Source: Scatosoma sp900555925 (GTDB lineage: Bacteria > Bacillota > Clostridia > Christensenellales > Borkfalkiaceae). Taken from it: a stretch of DNA of 64,000 nucleotides. Where the stretch lies: the NCBI GenBank assembly GCA_959603585.1, contig CAUGYD010000002.1:248001-312000 (forward strand). The letters are read 5' to 3'. Positions 43,892-53,711 of this stretch are shown here, in pieces. Position 1 is the first letter of the stretch; each line of letters opens with the position of its first letter. The notes under the pieces were generated by a model that worked only from the letters and a program-made list of their open reading frames with translations, was not told the origin of the DNA and ran no database searches. A program made the position numbers and the translations under genes.

Positions 43892-46393
43892 TCAGGCGGA
43901 AACTTTCAGATTGCGGAACACGGCCGCCGCCCCGTTGGTATAAAGGCCTATTTTGCCATTGACAAACGCCCATGAGTCGGTTACGTCGATGAGCTTTGTC
44001 TCTCCCGACCATACGACGATATGGTTGCCTCGAACCTGTATTTTCAGGGGAATAAATTCGTCGCTCGTCGCAAACGGATTATTTTGAACCATCGTCCCTA
44101 TCGTCTGAGAACCGTCCGAATAATTGAGGCTTTCGAGAACGATTTGATTATTATTGACCGCCAGATAATAACCCTGCAAGCTCATATAATTATCATACGA
44201 GGAGGCCGCGTAATTTTTGGCATGGAATACGATTCCCGCCGTCGAAGTGCCCGTCTTGCCTTCCAGCTTGATTTCCACCTCCAAAGTGAAATCGGTAATC
44301 GTATTGTCCCCGAAATATACCAATTGACGCGTACCTGCTTTGGCGTAATGCCCGCCGTCTTTCAGTTTCCAAATCGTTTTATAGTCGGCGCCTTTTTCCG
44401 CATATTCGGAAAGGGACTGTTCATAGGAAGGAGTCACGTCGCTCGTTTCCACAAAGCGGAAACAAGCAAAATTGATCGCTTCCTTTCCCGTGTTTTCCAG
44501 ACGCAAAACCCGAATGCCCTTCTCCGCCTCAATCTCTCCGACGAGCGCTTTAACGTACGTTTCGTCCGTCTGTATCTCGGGAAGCGTACAACGGATAACC
44601 GTCCCGTCATCGAGCTTTATGCCGATTTTTTTGCCGCCGTCCTCCGCACGATAGACGAGTTCCAGTCCGTATCTCCCCGACTCTTTGAAGTTCACGAGAT
44701 AGGAAGCATAATCGTTTTGCGCGCCTAACGTCAGGGATTTGACGCCGTTGAGAGAACCGCCGTCCTCTATCGTGGAAATGCCGCTTTCGTCTCCCAGTTT
44801 TACGGGGACGTTATAGGTATTTTCATAGAGATAGTCGGAAGCGCCTATCGTACCCAGTGCCTGCTTCGCTTCTCTTTGATCGCTCATGCCCATGGCGACG
44901 TTGCTGTAAGCGGTATATCCCACCGCCGCGGATTCCGAAAGTCCCTTATAGCCGATCTTTCCGGCAGACGTATTCAGCGAGGCGTCGTCGATTTTCGTCA
45001 TGTTATCGAAAACGACGTCTACTTTCCCGTCGCGCGAAGATACGCGGACGGTATGCAGCTTGGAAGCGTCGAAATCGTTGACGAGCGTACCCGTCGCCAC
45101 CGTCGAAAGCGTACCCGATTTACATTCGGAAAGGACGATTGTCTTTGCGTTCAAATCGACGGTAACGCTCGCATAATTATCGGCGTCCCGCCAAGAGAAC
45201 ACATACTCCGAAGAAGATGCGCCCGAGAGGTTATATTCCACGGTAAAATTCGCTTCCGCAGCCGTATTGCTGAGAATAAAGTCCCCTTGCGTATCGAACT
45301 TTTCCGCATCTGTTCCCGTCGCGTAAAATTCGGGAAGCGTGGGCGCTATGCTGCCCTCCAAGTTTGCCGAAGCGGTCATCTGAGTACCGTTGAACAACAA
45401 GCGGTCTATTCCCAGACTCCTGTTGGGGCCGCCGGAGGAATTGAGCATATGGTACACGAGATAATAAGAATCCATATCCGGCCCCATTACCGTGGAAGAA
45501 TGCCCGATGCCTTTCAAAGCGCCTTCCGTTTCCAGAATCATGGGATTATTCGCCGCCCGCGTGAAGGCATTCCTGTCGATACCGCCCGAAGAGGTGGTGA
45601 GGGAATCCGCCGTGGAATAGGCGATACGATAACCGTCTGACGCCACGTGGTTGCCCGTGTAAGTGAGATAATAGATTCCGTCCCGTTTGAGAATATACGA
45701 GCCTTCCGTCCAGCCGCCGATAGAGGTATTGTTGAGTTGAGGGGTGGAGGAAGCGTTCACGCTGAGCATGGAATCCATTTTCGCCATGCGGATTCCACCG
45801 TCGGAGGCATAGGTAAAGTACATCGATTCATCGTCGTCGATTAAGACGGATCCGTCGATGGACATGCCGAAATTATTCGTCTCTTTGACAAAGGGGCCTT
45901 CCGGTTTATCCGAGGTGAGAATATAGTGTCCGCTGCCCGCGGGAGAGGTATACATATAGAACGTTCCGTTCCAGTAATATACCTCGGGGGCATAAGCCGC
46001 CTTCGTAACGGGATCTTGGGAAACATAGCCTTCGCGGAGTCCCTCGCCCGTTATGGGCGTCCAATGGATGAGGTCGGCGGATTTATACGCACGCACGCCG
46101 AGCTCGGAATCCAGTGTGGAGCAATAGAGATAATAAACGCCGTTGTACCTCATGACAAAGGGGTCGCCTATGCCGTAGCCTTCCCATTGATTGGAGATAG
46201 TTGTCTTATCTCCCATCAAATATTCGTTATAATCCTTATTATCGTAAGTGGAGAATAACGTATTCGGGTCGGTATAATTCCCGCCGGAAGAACCGCTGTC
46301 GGAACTTGCCGAACCGCTTTCCCCACAAGCCGCACCACTCAGAAGCAACGCCGCCGATAAAGCCAGCACCGATACCTTTTTGAATATTTTCAT
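43892..46393 (-). CDS. GH43-like glycosidase lipoprotein B
   Basis: 833 residues from ATG 46393, with GGGAGG upstream. Lipobox SGAAC (Cys23). GH43 propeller: base Asp in GYGIGDPFVMRYNG, Asp in MSIDGSVLIDDD, Glu in GGWTEGSYILKRDG, that is T-E-G in place of the paralogue's I-E-G. Same downstream order as paralogue A: laminin-G-like, CBM6/35-like and DUF1080-like domains. The two proteins share domain order throughout and probably arose by duplication, then diverged in substrate. Confidence 0.87.
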   Translation of the reverse strand: MKIFKKVSVLALSAALLLSGAACGESGSASSDSGSSGGNYTDPNTLFSTYDNKDYNEYLMGDKTTISNQWEGYGIGDPFVMRYNGVYYLYCSTLDSELGVRAYKSADLIHWTPITGEGLREGYVSQDPVTKAAYAPEVYYWNGTFYMYTSPAGSGHYILTSDKPEGPFVKETNNFGMSIDGSVLIDDDESMYFTYASDGGIRMAKMDSMLSVNASSTPQLNNTSIGGWTEGSYILKRDGIYYLTYTGNHVASDGYRIAYSTADSLTTSSGGIDRNAFTRAANNPMILETEGALKGIGHSSTVMGPDMDSYYLVYHMLNSSGGPNRSLGIDRLLFNGTQMTASANLEGSIAPTLPEFYATGTDAEKFDTQGDFILSNTAAEANFTVEYNLSGASSSEYVFSWRDADNYASVTVDLNAKTIVLSECKSGTLSTVATGTLVNDFDASKLHTVRVSSRDGKVDVVFDNMTKIDDASLNTSAGKIGYKGLSESAAVGYTAYSNVAMGMSDQREAKQALGTIGASDYLYENTYNVPVKLGDESGISTIEDGGSLNGVKSLTLGAQNDYASYLVNFKESGRYGLELVYRAEDGGKKIGIKLDDGTVIRCTLPEIQTDETYVKALVGEIEAEKGIRVLRLENTGKEAINFACFRFVETSDVTPSYEQSLSEYAEKGADYKTIWKLKDGGHYAKAGTRQLVYFGDNTITDFTLEVEIKLEGKTGTSTAGIVFHAKNYAASSYDNYMSLQGYYLAVNNNQIVLESLNYSDGSQTIGTMVQNNPFATSDEFIPLKIQVRGNHIVVWSGETKLIDVTDSWAFVNGKIGLYTNGAAAVFRNLKVSA

Positions 46394-46412
46394 CGATTTT
46401 TTCCTCCCGCCG

Positions 46413-49400
46413 TCAGGCCTTGTTATTATTTTCTGCCTTGTACAAAGTTCCGTCCGCGGCAACGCGCACATACTGCGTAGGCATCGCGGCGTCTATCCTT
46501 TCACCGCCAAAATAGCAATCGTAAGCGGGGTCGTACAGATGATGGTCGCCGGCATTATGCGACGCTTCCCTCATGGCTACCCCGAACACGTCCTCTGCGC
46601 CGATACCGAGAGTCGAATACTCTACCGTCAGGCTGAACGTCGTGACGCCGCCCTCTCTCGAAATCTCGATTGAACCGATTTTATCTGCTTCGGTCGCGCT
46701 CCACCACGGTCTCCCCGCCTTTCCGTATACCGTTCCGTCCGACGAAATTTTAATTAAATAATCCACGCCGTTCCAATCCGATTTATCCTCGGTCGCTCCC
46801 GTATCGAAATAGATGAGCACCATTTCATTTTCGGTTCCTTCTTTCGAAAAATCGCCCGTCGTGATAAATTCAAACGTTACGCCTTCTCCGTCACGTTTCG
46901 ATACTCCTGCGTAAAAATCGTCCGCTTCATTTACGGGACGACTGCCCGCCGCCGTATCTGTATTTTCGCCCGTGGCGAAATGAATTTCATAGGAGTGTAA
47001 ATCCAGCGCGGTGTTATCCGCTTTTGCGTACATCTCGTTATAAGCGCCGATACGCACATAATCCTGCGGCATTTCGGGCTTGACGAACGCCTCTCCGTTC
47101 GCGCCGGGAAGCGCAAAATTATCCCAGCCGTCCCAATCGCCGGCGCCGTTATTCGCGCTCGTGGACCACTGCCCCAAAGAAATTCCGATGACTTCCGTGG
47201 GCGTTATCCCCTCCTCGGCGTTTCTCTGGCCAAAGAAGGCATACGGCAGGGTAAAGTAAACTTCCGGCTTTGTATCTTTATTGAGAACGGTCAATTTCAT
47301 ATCTGCGGGAGCCGTTTCGTTCTTCGTGCCCTCGCCCCAATTGACGATCGTAAAAGTGCCGTCCGCATTGAGATTAAAAAGATAATCGCTCGTATCCCGC
47401 GCATTGTCCCCGGCACTCGCCTTCGTATCTACGAACAATTCGATTCTGCCCGTAAATGCCTTTTCCCCGATAAATTTGAATTCGAAACCCGTCGCAGAAC
47501 GAGTCACATAACCGGTGAAATGAGAGAAATCGTCGCTCTTATCCGCAATTAGTCCGCTCATCTTCGCATAGTCGAGCATCATATCCACAGTGCCGAAATC
47601 AAAATCCGTTTCCGTACTTTCGACGTCTCCCGCCTTGAAGGTGAGTTCGACGGAAATATAGCCGTCCTTTTCAACGAGAACCGTACAATCTACCGCGGGG
47701 AAATTTTCAATGACAAATTTCCCTTCCGCGTCCGTCGTCGCCGTCAGCTCGCTGTTGCCCGACACCGTCACCAAAGCGCCCGACACGGGGCCGTTTACGT
47801 TGGTTACCGTACCCGTCGCCGTTACGTAATGAATGGAGGAATCGGAAATGAGTTTGACGTCAATCGCGTGCGAGGAAGCGCCCGAAAGCTCTTCAGCGGT
47901 CTTTGTCACTTCGCTTGCCGCATAGCCTTCCTTTTCAAAACGAATGACTATATCTTCTGCCGTAGAGACGCCGGAAAGCGTATATTTCCCCTCTGCGTCC
48001 GTCACGGTCATCAAATCGGTTCCTTTGACGGAGACGGCAACGCCTTTTATCGCAGTTCCCATAACGCTGTCCGTCACCTTTCCCGAAAGGAGCACCGTTT
48101 CCGATTCGAGCGTGACGTTCTCAGACCAGGAATAATGCGTATCGAAATAGCCTGCGGGGATTTCCGTCGTCTTTGTGAGATACCCTTGGCGGGAATAGAC
48201 GACTTCCATCTTATCCGAGCCCGCGGGAACTTTCATAGACCATGCGCCGTTCGTGCCCGTCGTCGTGGAATATTCGCCCACCGCAACGCGGACGCCGCCC
48301 ATTCCCGCATTGCCGGATAAATTGACCATGGAAGTGTTGTTTTCCTGACGGTACAATTCGTTTATCGCGCTGAGACGAATGAAGGTCTTCGGCGTTTCGG
48401 GCGCCACGAATTGCCCTGCAAAGCCCCAGCCGTCCCAATCGCTGGCCGAATCGGACCATTGTCCCAAAGAGATGCCGAATACTTCGAGAGGCGTGATGTC
48501 GAGATATTCATAAGGAATAAAGAAACGCGCCTCATATCCGTTTGTTCCGTTAGAATACAAATCGTATTCCAGCCCCGCCGTCACGAACGCACCGCCCGCG
48601 AAATGGGTGCCTCCGATAGTTCCGTCGGCGTTCAAATCGAAACGCCAGCAGGTTGCGTCGTTATCTCTATGGTCTGCACATTCTTTCGTATCCAAATAAA
48701 TTTCAAGATGCCCGGAAAGCTCTCTCGTGCCGACAAGATTCATTTCTATACCGTTCAAAGCGCGGGAAATCTTCATGGAGCTGTCCGCAAATTTTTCCGA
48801 TTTATTGCCGAATGAACCGGTTTCTCCGTAAGGGAGGTTGAGGTTGACCTCTCCCAAGGCGGAAACCGCGTCCCCGTCCGTCACGAGGTCATCTTTGGAA
48901 ATCCGCGTTTCACTGTCCCCGTAACCGGATTTGCTCACAGTCAAAACGACGTCGTCTTCCGCAGGAACGCCCTCGATGCGGAAAGAACCGTCCGCCGCCG
49001 TCTCCGCTTGAAGGAGAGTACCGTCCACGCGCACCGTTGCGCCGGAAACGACTCCGTTGACGATGTTTTTCACCGTTCCCGTCAACGCGGTCTTTTTAAT
49101 GGATTCTTCGTTCTTGATATATATGTTCTTCAATACCCTGCCCCCGTCACTCGCGCGGAGTTCGCTGCGAAGATACGTCACGGAGTTGCCGATATACCCG
49201 TCTTTCGTCACCGTTACGACATAGTCATAATCGGAGTCAACCTTTTCGATGATGAAATATCCCTGCGAATCGCTCGTATAGGAGAGCAGCTCTCCGTCCA
49301 CGGTAACCGTGACGGCGGCGCCTTCCACGGGTTCTTCCGTAACGCTGTCTAAAACGTAACCCGCCATATCAGCGTCGGGTTTTTCTTCGCTGTCGCGAGA

Positions 49401-50189
49401 AAGAAGGTTATTGTCTTTATCGAGCAAAATATAATTATCGGGCGTCTGCGGCTCGCAGAGTTTACCTTCAAACTCCCAGCCGTACCAATCCCAATCGGTA
49501 CCCGAAGCACTGCCTGAACCGAATTTATCTACCTGACCGAAAGATACGGCTACCGTATCGTCCTTCTCTATGCCGATTTGCGAATACGGAACCATGACTT
49601 CTACGCTATATCCCCTGTCGTTTGCCTCCGTGCCGTCGTTGAGAGTTCCGTCAAGTGCAACCTCATAGTCGATGAGTCCGTTCCAATTTCCCCAACCGCT
49701 GCCGGAACCCTGCATGATTCTGGTCTTGCCGTGGATTCCGAGATTGATTTGATAATCGTCGTTTTGAGGCTTTAAGCCGCCGTCCGCCAAGGTATCGAGA
49801 TAAAATTCTATGCTGTCGCTGCGCGTGACGGAATCATCGTTGGCGTTGCCCTCGGTAAGAAGAATCGTATCTTCCACCTCGAAAAAGAAGAACAGCGCTT
49901 CCTCGCCGCGATATGCCTTTACGGTAGCCGCTCCGCCGTGGCCGAAAGTAGCCAAAACTTCCGTGTTTTTCCAAGCCTCGTCGTCGCCTTTACCGTCGAT
50001 GACGAGCTCGGGAGCCGCATAATTCCCGTCGAAATCGAACTGTCCGCCGCCCGACTCCTTATCGGGGTTATAATCCTGATAAGAGTCTCCGTTTCCGCCG
50101 CCGATCCCGCCGCTTTCGCCGCAAGCCGCGGCCAGCAGAGAAAACGCCGTCGTCAGCACTGCAACCGTACGAATCCACTTTTTTCTCAT
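46413..50189 (-). CDS. Large lipoprotein of CBM9-like and carboxypeptidase-regulatory-like domains
   Basis: 1258 residues from ATG 50189 (AGGAGG upstream). Lipobox AAAC (Cys23), Gly/Asp-rich linker. Then, in order: CBM9-like domain (about 50-270; APELVIDGKGDDEAWKNTEV), two carboxypeptidase-regulatory-like domains (about 285-440), CBM9-like 2 (about 455-620), three regulatory-like domains (about 625-870; e.g. GTVTNVNGPVSGALVTVSG), CBM9-like 3 (about 880-1075) and CBM9-like 4 (about 1080-1258). No catalytic motif seen. The repeated W-D-W-x-G-W or DWDGWGF segments mark CBM9-like units. Likely a surface glycan-binding scaffold for the GH43 enzymes and transporter of the same operon. Confidence 0.8.
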   Translation of the reverse strand: MRKKWIRTVAVLTTAFSLLAAACGESGGIGGGNGDSYQDYNPDKESGGGQFDFDGNYAAPELVIDGKGDDEAWKNTEVLATFGHGGAATVKAYRGEEALFFFFEVEDTILLTEGNANDDSVTRSDSIEFYLDTLADGGLKPQNDDYQINLGIHGKTRIMQGSGSGWGNWNGLIDYEVALDGTLNDGTEANDRGYSVEVMVPYSQIGIEKDDTVAVSFGQVDKFGSGSASGTDWDWYGWEFEGKLCEPQTPDNYILLDKDNNLLSRDSEEKPDADMAGYVLDSVTEEPVEGAAVTVTVDGELLSYTSDSQGYFIIEKVDSDYDYVVTVTKDGYIGNSVTYLRSELRASDGGRVLKNIYIKNEESIKKTALTGTVKNIVNGVVSGATVRVDGTLLQAETAADGSFRIEGVPAEDDVVLTVSKSGYGDSETRISKDDLVTDGDAVSALGEVNLNLPYGETGSFGNKSEKFADSSMKISRALNGIEMNLVGTRELSGHLEIYLDTKECADHRDNDATCWRFDLNADGTIGGTHFAGGAFVTAGLEYDLYSNGTNGYEARFFIPYEYLDITPLEVFGISLGQWSDSASDWDGWGFAGQFVAPETPKTFIRLSAINELYRQENNTSMVNLSGNAGMGGVRVAVGEYSTTTGTNGAWSMKVPAGSDKMEVVYSRQGYLTKTTEIPAGYFDTHYSWSENVTLESETVLLSGKVTDSVMGTAIKGVAVSVKGTDLMTVTDAEGKYTLSGVSTAEDIVIRFEKEGYAASEVTKTAEELSGASSHAIDVKLISDSSIHYVTATGTVTNVNGPVSGALVTVSGNSELTATTDAEGKFVIENFPAVDCTVLVEKDGYISVELTFKAGDVESTETDFDFGTVDMMLDYAKMSGLIADKSDDFSHFTGYVTRSATGFEFKFIGEKAFTGRIELFVDTKASAGDNARDTSDYLFNLNADGTFTIVNWGEGTKNETAPADMKLTVLNKDTKPEVYFTLPYAFFGQRNAEEGITPTEVIGISLGQWSTSANNGAGDWDGWDNFALPGANGEAFVKPEMPQDYVRIGAYNEMYAKADNTALDLHSYEIHFATGENTDTAAGSRPVNEADDFYAGVSKRDGEGVTFEFITTGDFSKEGTENEMVLIYFDTGATEDKSDWNGVDYLIKISSDGTVYGKAGRPWWSATEADKIGSIEISREGGVTTFSLTVEYSTLGIGAEDVFGVAMREASHNAGDHHLYDPAYDCYFGGERIDAAMPTQYVRVAADGTLYKAENNNKA

Positions 50190-50233
50190 TTTTTGCCTCC
50201 TGTATCCTTTATTTTTTACGGCGTTCCGTCGAA

Positions 50234-51106
50234 TCAGCCTTTTACTCCGGAAATCGCCAAAGATTCGATAAAATATTTCTGACATGTAATATAGATGACG
50301 AACATGGGAATGCTCGAAAGTACTGCTCCGGCCATGATGAGCGGCAGGTTTGTTCCGCCGGAATTATCCGAGTTAATGCGCGCCATCATGGGTTGCAAAG
50401 TCATGGTTTCATAGCTTTTCAAATAAATTGCGGGCGCAAAATAATCGTTCCAGATACCGATAAACCAAAAGATAATCTGGGCGGCGAGCGCCGTCTTGAC
50501 CATAGGAATCATCACGGAAACGAACATGCGCATATAGCCCGCGCCGTCTATCTTCGCCGCTTCAAAAAAGGCATTGGAAATCCCGCGCATATACTGAATT
50601 AAAAAGAACATCATCGAGATGTTTCCGAATAAGCCCGGCAAAATCAGCGGCCACAGCGTATCAAACATATTGAGCGCCATAAAGGCCCTGAATTGCGGCA
50701 TCATGAGCGCCGCATACGGCACCATCATACCGCTCATCAAAAAGAGCAGCCAAAAATTTTTATGGGGCAATTTCAGTTTAGCAAAGCTAAACGCCGCCAT
50801 GGAGGAGACGAATGTCCCCACCGCGATGACGGAAACTTCCACGATTAAAGTGTTGCCCACGCCTCTGAGCAGCGGGACTACCGTCCATATTTCTTTGTAA
50901 TTGCTGAAAATCCAGTGTTTCGGAAAGAGCACGAGGGTGAGACTCATTGCCTCATAATCGTCCTTGAAGGAGGTCAATAACATCCAGATATAGGGAAACA
51001 TGAGAACGAACGCGCCTAAAACGAGCAACAGATAAATGAGCACCCTCGAGGCGATATGTAAACCCTTACGCGCTGCATCTGTATTGATTTGTTTTACATT
51101 TTCCAT
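50234..51106 (-). CDS. Carbohydrate ABC transporter permease (MalG/UgpE type)
   Basis: 290 residues from ATG 51106 (GAGGAG upstream). Six membrane helices. The EAA loop reads EAAKIDGAGYMRMFVSVMIPM, the docking site for the ATPase. Pairs with the MalF-type permease encoded just upstream; the two genes overlap slightly at the longer possible start. Confidence 0.94.
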   Translation of the reverse strand: MENVKQINTDAARKGLHIASRVLIYLLLVLGAFVLMFPYIWMLLTSFKDDYEAMSLTLVLFPKHWIFSNYKEIWTVVPLLRGVGNTLIVEVSVIAVGTFVSSMAAFSFAKLKLPHKNFWLLFLMSGMMVPYAALMMPQFRAFMALNMFDTLWPLILPGLFGNISMMFFLIQYMRGISNAFFEAAKIDGAGYMRMFVSVMIPMVKTALAAQIIFWFIGIWNDYFAPAIYLKSYETMTLQPMMARINSDNSGGTNLPLIMAGAVLSSIPMFVIYITCQKYFIESLAISGVKG

Positions 51107-51111
51107 GACCG

Positions 51112-52002
51112 TCACTCCTCGTAAACCCATTTATCCGAAAGTTTGAATTGAATCAGAGTAACAATCATAATTACCACCGCCAATAATACGGAAGCAGCGG
51201 ACGCCAGACCGTAACGGCTCTGATTAATTCCCCTCGCCCAAATAAAGTAGACGATTGTTTGAGAGCCCTGTACCCCCGCACCGAAAATCTGCGAATCCGC
51301 GTACGATTGCAAACCGCCGATCAGACCCGTAATCAAAAGATAAAAGGTAATGGGAGTAATCAAGGGTAAAGTGATAGAGAAAAATTGCTTGACCTTTCCC
51401 GCGCCGTCCAGCTCGGAGGCTTCATAGTAATCCTTGGGGACGCTCAGCATACCCGCGAGATACAAAATCATAGCCGTTCCCATTCCGTTGAGGGAATTTT
51501 TTATGATAATCGCCACCTTAATCAACGTGTCGTCGCTCAGCCAGGGAATTTTCTTTCCGATAATTAAATTGATAATACCAAATTCGTTATTGAATATATA
51601 TCTCCAAACAATATTCATCGCCACGGCGCTGGATACCGCAGGAAGATAATAGAGCACCTGAAAAACTTTTGCGCCCTTTATATCCCCCATTCGCAGCAGT
51701 CCCGCAAGGCACAAACCCAAAATCATACTCAGAGGGATACTGAGAAGAAGGACTAGGGTATTGACGATGGAAGTATAAAAACTCTTGGAGTATAAAATGT
51801 GCGTAAATAAATCCTTATAATTCTGCCAGCCCAGCCAAGTCGATTCGCCCGTGAGGATATTATATTTTTGAAAGCTGTATATGAACGAAAACGCCATGGC
51901 GCCGATAGTAAAAATACAAAATCCGATAATTGGCGGGAGAATGAACAAAAAGGCAATAATATTTTCCCGTCGCGTAAGTTTACTGGCCTTTTGTCTCGTC
52001 AT
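51112..52002 (-). CDS. Carbohydrate ABC transporter permease (MalF/UgpA type)
   Basis: 296 residues, six membrane helices, EAA loop EASELDGAGKVKQFFSITLP. Works with the MalG-type partner and the solute-binding lipoprotein encoded 3 nt upstream. No ATPase gene in the operon, as is common in Firmicutes that share one MsmX-like ATPase among several sugar importers (inference). Confidence 0.94.
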   Translation of the reverse strand: MTRQKASKLTRRENIIAFLFILPPIIGFCIFTIGAMAFSFIYSFQKYNILTGESTWLGWQNYKDLFTHILYSKSFYTSIVNTLVLLLSIPLSMILGLCLAGLLRMGDIKGAKVFQVLYYLPAVSSAVAMNIVWRYIFNNEFGIINLIIGKKIPWLSDDTLIKVAIIIKNSLNGMGTAMILYLAGMLSVPKDYYEASELDGAGKVKQFFSITLPLITPITFYLLITGLIGGLQSYADSQIFGAGVQGSQTIVYFIWARGINQSRYGLASAASVLLAVVIMIVTLIQFKLSDKWVYEE

Positions 52003-52005
52003 GGC

Positions 52006-53415
52006 TCACCCCAAATTAGCACGCATTTCATCGAGCGCCGCCTGGAAAGTGGAAGCATAATTCTTGCAGGCTGTTTCCGCCGTCACGTTTCCGTCCCACA
52101 TCTTCACCGAAGTGAGATATTCCGTAAAGGAATCAAACCAATCGGAAGAATACGTATAATAACGCGAACGGACTTTTCCGCCGATTTTATCCGTATCGCT
52201 CGTGCCGTTAATCGTATCTACCCAAACCGAACGCGAGGGCGGATTTTTATTTTCCAAAAGCCCCTGCGTATCGTTGATATATTCGTCGTTCGCCATTTCG
52301 GTAAGATTAGGCACCTGTTGTCCCAATTCATAGAACTTGCGCTGTGCCTGCTCGTTATAGCAAAGATATTTGGCAAGTTTCAGCGCGGCCTGCGTCTTTG
52401 CATTATTTGCGTCGGCACTGATGCAATATCCCATAGAGCCGACCCAGGCAGTGCTTTGTGCCTCGGGATTATCTCCGTTATAGGGAACGGGAAGAATATC
52501 ATACTCAAAATTTGCCGTCTTCCAAAATTCCGCGCAATCCCAAGGTCCCATAAAACTGAATACGCAGCCTTGTCCCTTGAAACGCTGATAACCGTTGGTG
52601 GAGACCTGGTCCGAGGCCGTCGGCATTACGTTATCGACCAGCGTAAGGTCGGCGATAAATTGAATCGATTCATAAAAACGGGGATCGGAAATACGCTCCT
52701 CGCTTGCGTCCTCGTTGAAGAAAGCAGCATTGTTAGAATAGACCGCCGCTTCGATTTCATAATGAGAAATACCGTAAATATTATCCGCTCCGCCGTTGGG
52801 GTCGATCTGTTTGAGCAGAGCGCGGAATTCCGACCATGTCATAGGCTCCGTCGGACTGAGCTTCGCATAAATTTCTTCGCTGTTCAGATTATATTTCTTA
52901 ATCTGTTGGTCCAATAAGGTTTTATTATATACGAGCGTAAAGGGACCAAGGTCTTTCGGAAGCCCATAAAGAGACGCCCCCTCCGACTTCCCGAGCGTCA
53001 TCGTATCGGGATTGAAATAATACTCGTCCACCGCCTGCGGCCAAAGCTGAGAAAGCTCCTCTTCCGTAATATAGGACGAAATATCCTTCAATTTTCCGTT
53101 CGCCACCCATTGAAGAAAATCATAATCCGGCATATAGAATAATTCGGGCAATTTGTTTGCACGGTTTGTCAATGTAGTCATATAGGTGGAAGCACTCTCC
53201 GCCTTGTAAACTACGGTAATATCAGGGTTGTCTTCCATAAAGAGATTGACAAGCGTTTGATAGTTTTCCTGCTCCGCAGCGTCTCCCCAGCCGAAAAATT
53301 CAATGGTAACATTTCCGCCATCGGTTCCGCTGTCGTCATCGTCGGTCCTGTTGCCGCAGGAACTCATTCCAAACGTCATTGCGCCGACTAGTAATAAAAC
53401 AGCCAATCTTTTCAT
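52006..53415 (-). CDS. Extracellular sugar-binding lipoprotein of ABC importer
   Basis: 469 residues from ATG 53415 (CAGGAGG upstream). Lipobox FGMSSC (Cys20), Asp-rich linker, then an SBP_bac_1 fold with IEFFGWGDAAEQENY, an early conserved strand, FKGQGCVFSFMGPWDC and MGYCISADANNA. Captures oligosaccharides and delivers them to the two permeases. First gene of the glycan operon, so expression is set by the leader with three palindromes. Confidence 0.92.
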   Translation of the reverse strand: MKRLAVLLLVGAMTFGMSSCGNRTDDDDSGTDGGNVTIEFFGWGDAAEQENYQTLVNLFMEDNPDITVVYKAESASTYMTTLTNRANKLPELFYMPDYDFLQWVANGKLKDISSYITEEELSQLWPQAVDEYYFNPDTMTLGKSEGASLYGLPKDLGPFTLVYNKTLLDQQIKKYNLNSEEIYAKLSPTEPMTWSEFRALLKQIDPNGGADNIYGISHYEIEAAVYSNNAAFFNEDASEERISDPRFYESIQFIADLTLVDNVMPTASDQVSTNGYQRFKGQGCVFSFMGPWDCAEFWKTANFEYDILPVPYNGDNPEAQSTAWVGSMGYCISADANNAKTQAALKLAKYLCYNEQAQRKFYELGQQVPNLTEMANDEYINDTQGLLENKNPPSRSVWVDTINGTSDTDKIGGKVRSRYYTYSSDWFDSFTEYLTSVKMWDGNVTAETACKNYASTFQAALDEMRANLG

Positions 53416-53463
53416 TTTCTTTTCCTCCTGGAACAATATTATTTCTCGCCGCTGTGTCCGGCG

Positions 53464-53529
53464 TTTTTACCGGGTAAAAATTTGTTTTCGTAATACGTCT
53501 GTATTACGAAAACAGGGACGTCCCTGTTT
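53464..53529 (-). promoter_or_regulatory. Three palindromes in the glycan-operon leader
   Basis: TTTTTACC-G-GGTAAAAA (53464-53480), GTTTTCGTAATAC-GTCT-GTATTACGAAAAC (53484-53513) and the perfect 20-bp palindrome AAACAGGGACGTCCCTGTTT (53510-53529). All lie within the predicted 5' leader, 50-115 nt before the solute-binding gene. They may be operators (for the nearby HTH regulator or a LacI-type protein) or consecutive RNA hairpins. Confidence 0.6.
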
Positions 53530-53590
53530 CTATTTACGATTTTTCGCTCGAATTACTTCACAATTTCCCCGAATATTTCTGTTCGCCCTT

Positions 53591-53619
53591 ATTTTATAGC
53601 ATCTTTTTTTTCCTGTCAA
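53591..53619 (-). promoter_or_regulatory. Promoter of glycan operon
   Basis: Minus-strand TTGACA (53614-53619), 17-bp spacer, TAAAAT (53591-53596); an overlapping TATAAA is 2 bp closer. Leader of about 170 nt. Confidence 0.7.
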
Positions 53620-53676
53620 TAGGTTTTTGAAAAATTGCAAAAATTCTTGTTTTAGTTATATGAAACTTGTTGAAAT

Positions 53677-53707
53677 AAAAGGGCGCCGGAAGTTTCCGGC
53701 GCCCTTT
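53677..53707 (-). terminator. Terminator of regulator gene
   Basis: AAAAGGGCGCCGGAA / TTCCGGCGCCCTTTT perfect stem with a 2-nt loop a few bases after the regulator stop; followed by T-rich sequence on the minus strand. Confidence 0.9.
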
Positions 53708-53711
53708 TATT

